Part shown: in pieces, positions 1-7,931 of the stretch | Layout: each line of letters begins with the position of its first letter | How positions within the stretch are numbered: the stretch's first letter is position 1 | Origin: Pseudanabaena frigida | GTDB taxonomy: Bacteria; Cyanobacteriota; Cyanobacteriia; Pseudanabaenales; Pseudanabaenaceae | NCBI GenBank assembly: GCA_003242085.1 | Contig: QBML01000008.1 | Coordinates: 62,001 to 126,000, forward strand | Direction of reading: 5' to 3' | DNA: 64,000 bases | Translations under genes and position numbers: made by a program | The notes under the pieces: generated by a model | The model's database searches: none | Told to the model about the DNA's origin: nothing | The model's input: only the letters and a program-made list of their open reading frames with translations

Positions 1-1172
<1,172 letters not shown>

Positions 1173-1946
1173 CTAACGGGTTTGCTTGGTAAGCCAGTCC
1201 AGCAAGACCAGTTCTAAGCTTTGGTTGTTTTTGTGAATTTCTTGCTTAACCCATTGCGCGATCGCATCAATGGGCGAAAAGCTAGAACCTGCCTGCCATT
1301 TCATGTCAATCCCCATAGAAGTGAGGTGAGTGCCTTCTAGGGTTTGCAAGCTAACAGTTTTTGGAAATTTTTGTTGGAGTAGCCGAGCGAGGGTGGAAAT
1401 TTCGTCAATGCCATCATCAACGAACTTAACTAATAAGTTATTGGCGGTTTGATAATTGGCAGTTACCAGTTGCTCGGTTTCCTTGGGGCTAGGTGTGAAT
1501 TCCATGGAGGACATTTCGGGAATTGTGCCAGCTAATTCTTTAAAAAAAGGAATCGAGCGATCGGCGCTGTAGTTGTTGTAGGCGATGTAAATATTGCCAG
1601 AGCGGGTGGGTTTGTAAAGACTATTGATCAGTAAATGAATTTTGCAGCCCATACTATGACCCATGCCAAACACTGGGAAATAATCGAGAAATAGTTTGCT
1701 ACGTGCCTTGCGAAATGAAGTGTTAACGTCACGAGCGATCTGGCGATGGTCGAAGGTGTTGTTTAGAAATGGCGTTGCCACGATCGCATAGTTATTTTGT
1801 GCAAGCTGCTCTAAAACGCGACCATAGGTAACATGAGGCGCGGCTGCAAAAAATGCACCACCCAAAAAGTGAATTACGCCTTTGGGTTTGGGCGGTGTCA
1901 AGACCCAATTCTCTTCAATTTGCTTCCACTCCATCGTTTTCGCCAC
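1173..1946 (-). CDS. DUF1350 family protein (alpha/beta-hydrolase-like)
   Basis: 257 aa matching the DUF1350 family of cyanobacteria and plastids, whose function is unknown. The N-terminal block GVIHFLGGAFFAAAPHVTYG and the GHSMG motif near residue 95 resemble the oxyanion region and nucleophile elbow (G-x-S-x-G) of alpha/beta hydrolases, so a serine hydrolase or esterase activity is possible but unproven. There is no signal peptide or membrane segment, so it is probably cytosolic. The frame begins at GTG 1946; an ATG four codons in (1934) is the alternative, and neither has a strong ribosome site. It is followed by palindrome P1. The family call is firm, the activity is inferred. Confidence 0.85.
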   Translation of the reverse strand: MAKTMEWKQIEENWVLTPPKPKGVIHFLGGAFFAAAPHVTYGRVLEQLAQNNYAIVATPFLNNTFDHRQIARDVNTSFRKARSKLFLDYFPVFGMGHSMGCKIHLLINSLYKPTRSGNIYIAYNNYSADRSIPFFKELAGTIPEMSSMEFTPSPKETEQLVTANYQTANNLLVKFVDDGIDEISTLARLLQQKFPKTVSLQTLEGTHLTSMGIDMKWQAGSSFSPIDAIAQWVKQEIHKNNQSLELVLLDWLTKQTR

Positions 1947-1981
1947 TATTTACATTTCTTTATATATATTCATTATAGAGA

Positions 1982-2028
1982 CGCGAATAAAAAGAAACCC
2001 GCCTTCGGCGGGTTTCTTTTTATTCGCG
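1982..2028. terminator. Palindrome P2 with UUCG-type loop at the DUF3611 gene end
   Basis: Arms 1982-2003 and 2007-2028 form a 22-bp perfect stem with a C-UUCG-G apex, a very stable tetraloop. The right arm contains the last two sense codons and the TAA stop of the DUF3611 gene. A run of T on the exit side fits an intrinsic terminator on the minus strand. Confidence 0.85.
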
Positions 2029-2625
2029 GTTGGGTTTGTCGGTGGCGCGGTTGAGAAGCCAAAGTGAGGCAACTAGACCGATAAAGTGAGCAAAAATAAT
2101 ATTGAAGCCAGCTTGAATAATTTGAAAGTCAATTGGTTGAATCGGCAAGTTGGGATTATTTATCGAAAATACGCTTTGTTGCGATCGCAGGGTCAGAGCG
2201 CCAACAATTGCGGCGGATCCTAATAACGTGACTAGCATTCCCGCTAAGTTAATGATCAATCCAATCTTGATTTGAAAAACAGTTTGGGTCTTAGTGGGGC
2301 GATCGGGCGATCGCAGCTTTTTTGCCATCTGGGTATAGCGAAAATTCCAGAAAATACTTGCGGCCAAAATAGCCAACCCCACCCAAGCAAGACTCAAGCC
2401 AGGCAGAGTTGCGGGGTTTGTATCGACACCTGCAGCCAATCCAGTCGGATTATTGTTTTTGAAAAGGATAAGTTGCAGTAGCACAATTGTCGAAACTACA
2501 CCCAGTACAACTTGTGCCCAAAAAGCAGTCCAGCCCCATCGCCGAAATGATAAAACAACGCGCAGTACGTTGGGCGATACATCGCCGTTATCTTCTTCTT
2601 TACTGGATTTTAGTTCTCTGGGCAT
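2020..2625 (-). CDS. DUF3611 family membrane protein (TIC21/PIC1-like)
   Basis: 201 aa with four hydrophobic segments, at about residues 34-56, 75-95, 125-150 and 170-192. The sequence around FRRWGWTAFWAQVVLGVVS matches DUF3611, the family that includes plant TIC21/PIC1 and its cyanobacterial homologue, discussed as an inner-envelope import component or metal/iron permease. It is therefore probably a cytoplasmic- or plastid-type inner-membrane protein; transport role and substrate are unsettled. The ATG at 2625 has a weak ribosome site. The stop codon sits inside a terminator-like palindrome. The next gene is divergent, leaving a shared promoter region of about 125 bases. Confidence 0.85.
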   Translation of the reverse strand: MPRELKSSKEEDNGDVSPNVLRVVLSFRRWGWTAFWAQVVLGVVSTIVLLQLILFKNNNPTGLAAGVDTNPATLPGLSLAWVGLAILAASIFWNFRYTQMAKKLRSPDRPTKTQTVFQIKIGLIINLAGMLVTLLGSAAIVGALTLRSQQSVFSINNPNLPIQPIDFQIIQAGFNIIFAHFIGLVASLWLLNRATDKPNRE

Positions 2626-2749
2626 AGCTGGTAATTAAAAACTAGTTGTTTTTCACAATCATGATTGGTGTTGGAAAGACAATGTCAGAATCAAGCGAAG
2701 CATCATATTATCAAAAAAACAGTCGATTTTTCTAAAGAGAGCCGAGTCT

Positions 2750-3748
2750 GTGAAACTTTTTAAACGTCCGATCGTTTTTATAACGCTTCTTTTTTGTTTG
2801 ATTTTCTCCTCAACGATAGTAGCTATGCCTGTTGAAGCAGAAACGGTTCAAGAGACTCCATTAGGAGTCTTTTTGACCCAACTTGGTGATTTTGATGTGC
2901 AGAAGAAATCTTTCTCAGCCACATTTTGGCTGTGGACGCAGATAGGCAATGCAGACAAAAGCATTCTCGATTCGATAGAATTCCCAAATGCAGTTACTGT
3001 GAAAGTTTCTGACAATATCACTAACCAAACTTCGACAGGAAAGTGGATTCAGAGAAAAATTATTGGTACATTTCGTCATAACTGGGATATGCGGAATTTC
3101 CCCTTTGACTACCAGAAACTGATAATTCTAGCGGAAGAATCCGATCGCGATCTGAGCAAACTTCGCTATGTACCAGATCGGAAGAATTCTTCGATTGATG
3201 AAGATATTAAAATTGATGGCTGGGAAATTAAGCGATATAGCATCGAACCTTTAGTAAAAAAATACCGTTCTAATTTTGGCGATCCTAGTCTATCTTCTGG
3301 TTCTCCCAGTGAATATACAAGTATGCAACTGAAAATAGAACTTCAGCGCAATGATTTGAATGGTTTTTTCAAACTAACTGCGGGTGCTTTTGCCGCAGCG
3401 GGTTTAGCATTAGTCTCTTACTTGCTTCATGCGGATAGTTCTGCCACACTTGGCCCCCGATTAGGTCTACTGGCGGGTTCGATGTTTGCTGTCGTAATCA
3501 GTCTCCGCAGCGCTAGCAATGAACTCGGCGCTATGGCGTATCTGACACTTGTTGACTGCGTGCATTTGGGAGTAATGTTTTATATTCTTGCGGCGGCTGC
3601 GACTGAGATTTATATCTTGTACGATCTCCAAAAAAATAACAGCGCGATCGCAAGCAAAAAAATTGGAATACGTGCCGCTATATTCAGTACGTTAGTATTT
3701 TTCTCTTTTATCGGGGTGCTTATTTGGGGTGCAACATATCATTCCTGA
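2750..3748 (+). CDS. Pentameric ligand-gated ion channel homologue (GLIC/ELIC type)
   Basis: 332 aa. A signal peptide (about residues 1-30) is followed by a beta-rich extracellular domain of some 170 residues containing FWLWTQIGN, IEFPNAVTVKV and RNFPFDYQKLII; the FPFDxQ stretch is a hallmark of the Cys-loop receptor superfamily. Four membrane helices follow: M1 near 210-230, M2 near 236-255 (GPRLGLLAGSMFAVVISLRS), M3 near 262-288 and M4 near 308-330. As in other prokaryotic members, no disulphide-forming Cys-loop is visible. It probably forms a homopentameric cation or anion pore in the plasma membrane with a periplasmic sensor domain; the ligand is unknown. Start is GTG 2750 with GAGAG about 10 bases upstream. 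No transporter or regulator gene is adjacent. Confidence 0.85.
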   Translation: MKLFKRPIVFITLLFCLIFSSTIVAMPVEAETVQETPLGVFLTQLGDFDVQKKSFSATFWLWTQIGNADKSILDSIEFPNAVTVKVSDNITNQTSTGKWIQRKIIGTFRHNWDMRNFPFDYQKLIILAEESDRDLSKLRYVPDRKNSSIDEDIKIDGWEIKRYSIEPLVKKYRSNFGDPSLSSGSPSEYTSMQLKIELQRNDLNGFFKLTAGAFAAAGLALVSYLLHADSSATLGPRLGLLAGSMFAVVISLRSASNELGAMAYLTLVDCVHLGVMFYILAAAATEIYILYDLQKNNSAIASKKIGIRAAIFSTLVFFSFIGVLIWGATYHS

Positions 3749-3813
3749 TCGATTTGCTGAACATGAGAAATAACCCTTAAGCTTTTACAGCGCTTTGCGT
3801 TCAAGCCCAAACC

Positions 3814-3862
3814 AAGAAAAGTTTTGAAAACCTTGTGAAGCAAGGTTTTCAAAACTTTTCTT
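3814..3862. repeat. Palindrome P3, 22-bp perfect stem
   Basis: Arms 3814-3835 and 3841-3862 are exact complements with a TGAAG loop. The left flank (3788-3817) is closely similar to 42940-42970 beside palindrome P18; both read CAGCGCTTTGCG followed by CCCAAACCAA. It lies between two convergent genes, so it can act as a terminator for both. Confidence 0.85.
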
Positions 3863-3870
3863 ATGGTTCG

Positions 3871-4518
3871 TTAGCAATACTTGGAGACATCTTCGCCCTT
3901 GTCAGCGAGATAACTTAGCGATCGAAAACGTAAACCTACCAGTTGATCGTATAAAGGATTGATCTCGCACATTGCAGGAATATGCATGATTTTGCGTCCA
4001 AATAAGACCACATCGCGTTCGAAGGGACATTGAGCGGGAATGACTTTGCAAATTAGGTTAGCAAGGCGCAAATCATGGATATCCATGTGGTCGAGCCATT
4101 CTTTGACAGGCTCAAGCACGTTGGGATGATGTTCGTCATGATGAGATGCTGCTTCAAGATTTTTACGTAAATCGTTAATTGCTTTTACTTCTTGATTAAG
4201 TGCTTTGCTAAATTCTTGAATGACCCGATCTTCTGTATCGGTATATTTACCGTCCGCAAGTGCCATCATCACTGCCATTCGCAAAAAGTTCTGTCCCACC
4301 TCGCGATCGCTGCCCAATGAGTCAGCCAGATCTTGAGCGCTAATCGGTTCAAAGTTGCTGATGGTAATATCTTCGCCCCATTCTTCGCTATGGCTAATTT
4401 GATCGAAGAGTGTACGCTCTTGATCGCTGTAATCATTGTCGGCGAGGGCAACGCTCATAAGTCCCCTCAACCAAGCTGAAATCTGTGCTTGTGTATAAGG
4501 TTTACGGTTTGTTTGCAT
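3871..4518 (-). CDS. TerB-like domain fused to Mo-dependent nitrogenase C-terminal-like domain
   Basis: 215 aa from ATG 4518 (an in-frame TTG at 4557 would add 13 residues and is less likely). Residues 1-120 form a TerB-type helical domain with two repeats containing MSVALADNDYSDQER and MALADGKYTDTEDR, the acidic metal-binding-like loops of the TerB fold. Residues 130-215 match the Mo-nitro_C family, with the pattern LICKVIPAQCPFERD, CEINPLYDQLVGLRFR and a terminal Cys. Despite the names there is no evidence for tellurite resistance or nitrogenase here: no nif or ter genes lie nearby, and this fusion also occurs in cyanobacteria that do not fix nitrogen. The role is unknown; it is probably a cytosolic accessory protein. 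Confidence 0.8.
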   Translation of the reverse strand: MQTNRKPYTQAQISAWLRGLMSVALADNDYSDQERTLFDQISHSEEWGEDITISNFEPISAQDLADSLGSDREVGQNFLRMAVMMALADGKYTDTEDRVIQEFSKALNQEVKAINDLRKNLEAASHHDEHHPNVLEPVKEWLDHMDIHDLRLANLICKVIPAQCPFERDVVLFGRKIMHIPAMCEINPLYDQLVGLRFRSLSYLADKGEDVSKYC

Positions 4519-4559
4519 AACACACCAGTCTACAGGTTGACTAAAATCATATATCAATT

Positions 4560-4618
4560 TAAAACCCAGAGAATATAGAGACGTTGCTTTGCAACGTCTC
4601 TATATTCTCTGGGTTTTA
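4560..4618. repeat. Palindrome P4, 28-bp perfect stem, GC-TTT-GC apex
   Basis: Arms 4560-4587 and 4591-4618 pair exactly around TTT. The outer end AAAACCCAGA is shared with P26 (63193). It separates the divergent TerB-fusion and thiD genes and sits within 30 bases of the thiD start, so it could affect thiD expression. Confidence 0.9.
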
Positions 4619-4644
4619 TACTTGTATTTGTTGGTTACTGCTTT

Positions 4645-5469
4645 ATGTCAAATATGACTAGCTTTGATAGTTCGCAAATTCCGATCGCCATGACGATCGC
4701 TGGTTCTGATAGTGGTGGTGGTGCGGGTATACAGGCTGACTTACGCACTTTTGCTTTTCACTGCGTTCATGGAACTAGCGTACTCACCTGTGTTACGGCG
4801 CAAAATACTCAGGGAGTAACGCGAGTAGATGCGATATCTCGTGAAGCAGTAACAGCGCAATTTGAAGCGGTGATGGTTGATATGCGAGTGGGAGCAATCA
4901 AAACGGGGATGTTGCTCAATCAAGAGATTATAAAAACTGTCGCTAAAAAGCTCGTTGCTTTTGGTTTTGGGAATGTGGTGGTAGATCCTGTGATGGTTGC
5001 ACGCACTGGAGCGCAGTTAATTGATGATGATGCAGTAAAAACGATGCGCGATCTATTGATTCCTCTCGCCGCGATCGCTACGCCTAATCGCTATGAAGCG
5101 CAAATTCTTGCCGATATGGATATTTATACTCTCGAAGATATGCAAACGGCGGCTCAAAAAATTTATAAGTTAGGTGCGAGATCGGTGCTGGTAAAAGGTG
5201 GGGGAATGAAAGGCGATCTCAAAGCAATTGATGTTTGGTTTGATGGCGATCGCCTTGAGGTTTTGCGAACTGAGGCGATCGATACACTCCATACGCATGG
5301 AACTGGCTGTACTCTGTCGGCGGCGATCGCTGCCAATCTTGCCTTAGGAAAACCGCGTTTCCAAGCAGTGCAAGATGCTAAAAACTATGTGACGGAAGCT
5401 TTGAAATATGCCTTAGCGATCGGCAAAGGGCAGGGGCCAGTTGGACATTTCTTTCCATTACTTAAGTAA
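4645..5469 (+). CDS. thiD: Hydroxymethylpyrimidine/phosphomethylpyrimidine kinase
   Basis: 274 aa. ThiD phosphorylates HMP and then HMP-P to HMP-PP for thiamine biosynthesis in the cytosol. The sequence shows the ribokinase-like fold signatures: AMTIAGSDSGGGAGIQADLRTF near the start, VVDPVMVARTG in the middle, VLVKGGGMKG, and the ATP/anion-hole motif HTHGTGCTLSAAIAA near residue 215. Length is usual for the family. ATG 4645 is used; ATG 4654 is an in-frame alternative. No TPP riboswitch-like element is visible in the short upstream region, which is instead filled by palindrome P4. Confidence 0.95.
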   Translation: MSNMTSFDSSQIPIAMTIAGSDSGGGAGIQADLRTFAFHCVHGTSVLTCVTAQNTQGVTRVDAISREAVTAQFEAVMVDMRVGAIKTGMLLNQEIIKTVAKKLVAFGFGNVVVDPVMVARTGAQLIDDDAVKTMRDLLIPLAAIATPNRYEAQILADMDIYTLEDMQTAAQKIYKLGARSVLVKGGGMKGDLKAIDVWFDGDRLEVLRTEAIDTLHTHGTGCTLSAAIAANLALGKPRFQAVQDAKNYVTEALKYALAIGKGQGPVGHFFPLLK

Positions 5470-5479
5470 CTTACCAAAA

Positions 5480-5514
5480 TTTTTGATGGCGCGGCGAAGC
5501 CGCGCCATCAAAAA
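5480..5514. repeat. Palindrome P5, 16-bp perfect stem, GC-GAA-GC apex
   Basis: Arms 5480-5495 and 5499-5514 pair exactly around GAA. The right flank (5510-5528) matches the right arm of P1. It lies between the convergent thiD and methyltransferase genes and is a plausible bidirectional terminator. Confidence 0.85.
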
Positions 5515-5547
5515 TCGGTTCTTTATTTTACGGCGAAGCCCTAAGTT

Positions 5548-6315
5548 TTATTGAGAAGATTTTTGGAAGAACATGAGATGTTGCTGCGGTAAATTCTGTT
5601 TGGTTTGTTGCCAAGTTAGACCTACTGCTTCCATTTCTTTTTTGACTTGCTTTTGTGTCATTTTATGTAACTTCTTAATCGCGATAAATGGATCTTCACC
5701 TTTATACTCTGCTAAGACGACTCTGCCATTAGGTTTAAGTGCTTTGACGATGTTCTGCATCATTTCTCTTGGATAATCAAACTCATGATAAGCATCAACC
5801 ATCAATGCTAAGTCAACACTGGACTCTGGCAAATTAGGATTGCTGACACTTCCTAACACTGTTTCAACATTAGATATTTTCTTTTCCTGTTTGAGAAGTT
5901 CTAAAATCTCAATCATTTTAGGCTGAATATCTACTGCTAAGACTTTTCCTGAGGTTAGTAGCGGCGCTATTTTAAAACTGAAGTAGCCTGTTCCTGCTCC
6001 AATATCTGCCACAATGTCTGTTGGCTTGAGTTCTAATTCACTAATTAGTTTGCTGGGGCTTTCTTCAGCTTCGCGGCTAGGACGCTCAAGCCAACCTGCG
6101 CCTTGATGTCCCATAACTTGAGCAATTTCTCGTCCCATATAAAACTTGCCAATTCCATCAGAACTATGTGGTGTTTTATATTGATAGATTGAGTCACTAC
6201 CAAGACTTGCCACAATATTTGCTTTGTCTACATCAGCACTAATTGCAGTCATCGATAGGATGCTAACCAAGAGAATTAGTCCTAAGCAAACGAACAGTTT
6301 AGATATTTTCTTCAT
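5548..6315 (-). CDS. Predicted exported class I SAM-dependent methyltransferase
   Basis: 255 aa. An N-terminal signal peptide (MKKISKLFVCLGLILLVSIL, cleavage probably after the SADV region near 28) precedes the family block FYMGREIAQVMGHQGAGWLE and a Rossmann methyltransferase domain. Motif I is VADIGAGTGYFSF (about 107-119), an acidic motif II lies in VLAVDIQPKM, and a post-motif region reads DLALMVDAYHEFDYPREM. The substrate is unknown. Export is odd because S-adenosylmethionine is not expected in the periplasm; the segment could instead be an inner-membrane anchor with the domain facing the cytosol. ATG 6315. It converges with thiD. Confidence 0.8.
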   Translation of the reverse strand: MKKISKLFVCLGLILLVSILSMTAISADVDKANIVASLGSDSIYQYKTPHSSDGIGKFYMGREIAQVMGHQGAGWLERPSREAEESPSKLISELELKPTDIVADIGAGTGYFSFKIAPLLTSGKVLAVDIQPKMIEILELLKQEKKISNVETVLGSVSNPNLPESSVDLALMVDAYHEFDYPREMMQNIVKALKPNGRVVLAEYKGEDPFIAIKKLHKMTQKQVKKEMEAVGLTWQQTKQNLPQQHLMFFQKSSQ

Positions 6316-6377
6316 CGCTATGATTATAAATAAATTGTGGAAGGTGCAGACTGGGAAGCCGCAACTCTCTTTGGGGT

Positions 6378-6881
6378 TTACTCGCTAACGTTATCAATAT
6401 GTTTGCCGAGAATACTTAAACTTTGTTCTATACCATCTAGTTCAGCGATCTGGGGTAAAAAGCCCCATGACTCAAATCCCAGACTTGTAAATAAACGACA
6501 ACTGGCAGCATTGTGGGCAAATACAAATCCTACTAGTTTTGAAATATTGAGCTTTGGACACATGGCGATCGCATGATTTAGTAACTTTTTGCCGATGCCT
6601 TTGCCTTGATATTCGGGAGCTATGTAAATACTGACCTCAGCAGTTTTGTGATAAGCAGGACGACCGTAAAACATTTGTAAGCTCAGCCAGCCAATTATTT
6701 TTCGATCGCTGTTGGTGACTACCCAGACAGGATAGCGATCGCCATGAGAGCGAAACCAATCGCGGCGACTATTGACGGAAATGGGTTCGAGATCGGCAGT
6801 AGCAAGACGACTGGGAATAGCAGCATTATAAATCTCAATAATTTCCTGTAAATCTGCCTCTACTGCCAATCGAATTTGCAT
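6378..6881 (-). CDS. GNAT N-acetyltransferase (phosphinothricin/MnaT-like)
   Basis: 167 aa, full length for the PAT/Bar/MnaT branch of GNAT enzymes. It begins IRLAVEADLQEIIEIYNAAI, has a central GWLSLQMFYGRPAYHKTAEVSIYI strand pair, the acetyl-CoA pyrophosphate loop QGKGIGKKLL (near 115) and a C-terminal VGFVFAHNAASCRLFTSLGF block. It probably acetylates the amino group of an amino-acid-like compound such as methionine sulfone or phosphinothricin; the natural substrate is not known. ATG 6881 has an AGGAG ribosome site nine bases upstream. Cytosolic, monocistronic. Confidence 0.88.
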   Translation of the reverse strand: MQIRLAVEADLQEIIEIYNAAIPSRLATADLEPISVNSRRDWFRSHGDRYPVWVVTNSDRKIIGWLSLQMFYGRPAYHKTAEVSIYIAPEYQGKGIGKKLLNHAIAMCPKLNISKLVGFVFAHNAASCRLFTSLGFESWGFLPQIAELDGIEQSLSILGKHIDNVSE

Positions 6882-6957
6882 AGCTATTACTCCTAGACTT
6901 TTTGATTATTATGTGATGTTTCTAGGATTCTTGAACCCAATAATTGGGATAAAGCCC

Positions 6958-6998
6958 AAAGGATGAGTGGCGGTGCGAAGCACCGCCACTCATCCTTT
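6958..6998. repeat. Palindrome P6, 19-bp perfect stem, GC-GAA-GC apex
   Basis: Arms 6958-6976 and 6980-6998. The right flank (7009-7022) reads AGCAAAACTTGCAT, also found beside P13 (30957-30970). It lies between the divergent GNAT and DUF2993 genes, so it cannot be a simple 3'-end terminator for either. Confidence 0.88.
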
Positions 6999-7122
6999 TT
7001 ATCTATAGCAAAACTTGCATTGCTACATAGTTGAAATTGCTGGCTTTAACTGAAAAATTCCAGAGAGTGTAAAGCACTCCTGCTACTTGCTATATGATGG
7101 CAAGGATACTCATCTGCTTGTT

Positions 7123-7923
7123 ATGGAATTATTTGCTGGGTTACTAACGACGGTTCTCGGTTTAGCGGGTGCACCAGGAATTGCGATCGATCGGATTGCA
7201 ACAGACTTTCTGCGCGGACAGATCGTGCGGGCAGATACGCTCGAAGTTCGCGTAGATAATGCTCCTAACTATCAGATTTTGTTAGGTAATGTCGATCGCA
7301 TTCGGGTGGCAGGTCGTGGTGTTTATGTTTTAGAGTTTCTGCGAATTGACGAGATCGATCTGGAAACCGATCCCATTAGCATTGACCCCAATTTAGTGCA
7401 ATCTGGCAAGATCGTCTTGCGTCGTCCGTTACAGGCTGCGGTTCGAGTCGTGATGCGTTCTGAAGATATTAATGCGGCTCTGCGATCGCCAAATGTGCAA
7501 CCTTCTTTTAAAAACTTAAGCATTGATATTACTGGCACAAGTAAAGGTAATCCCGAAGTTTTCGATCTGGTTAATCCAGAGGTGACTTTTTTAGAGGGCG
7601 ATCGCCTGCGTCTAGCGGCTACGTTACAATCACAACCGACACCTGCTAAGCCTAAGGTTACCAAGCTAAATGTCTCGGTGAATGCAGAATTAAGAACTAT
7701 CGGCGGAACGAAACTGCAAATCTTCAATCCTAAAATTGAGTTGGAAGGAACGCCAGTGCCCGATCGCATTGCCAAAGCCTTTGCAGAAGGCTTAAATAAA
7801 GTTTTGGATTTACGGCAATTAGAAAGTAAAGGCATTACTGCGAGAGTTCTAAAACTGGAACTAACGGAAGGAAAAATGCAAGTAATTGGCTTTGCCAAAA
7901 TGGATTCTATTCCCAATCAATAG
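7123..7923 (+). CDS. DUF2993 / LmeA-like protein
   Basis: 266 aa from ATG 7123 (a TTG at 7087 would add 12 residues). The sequence matches cyanobacterial DUF2993 proteins, related to mycobacterial LmeA, a periplasmic phospholipid-binding protein. Visible family features are IDRIATDFLRGQI, a repeated beta-hairpin pattern (ADTLEVRVDNAPNYQI, DRIRVAGRGVYV) and a C-terminal RVLKLELTEGKMQVIG strand. The N-terminal MELFAGLLTTVLGLAGAPG could be a short signal or membrane contact but is not a clear signal peptide. Eight bases separate it from the kinase gene, so the two are probably co-transcribed. The lipid-binding role is inferred from the family. Confidence 0.78.
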   Translation: MELFAGLLTTVLGLAGAPGIAIDRIATDFLRGQIVRADTLEVRVDNAPNYQILLGNVDRIRVAGRGVYVLEFLRIDEIDLETDPISIDPNLVQSGKIVLRRPLQAAVRVVMRSEDINAALRSPNVQPSFKNLSIDITGTSKGNPEVFDLVNPEVTFLEGDRLRLAATLQSQPTPAKPKVTKLNVSVNAELRTIGGTKLQIFNPKIELEGTPVPDRIAKAFAEGLNKVLDLRQLESKGITARVLKLELTEGKMQVIGFAKMDSIPNQ

Positions 7924-7931
7924 CTGCGAAT

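Noticed and set aside
3871-4518. Tellurite resistance or nitrogenase gene
   Set aside because: Only domain names suggest it; no ter or nif genes occur nearby.
4560-4644. TPP riboswitch upstream of thiD
   Set aside because: The only structure is the 28-bp palindrome of the dispersed family; no THI-box pattern is visible.
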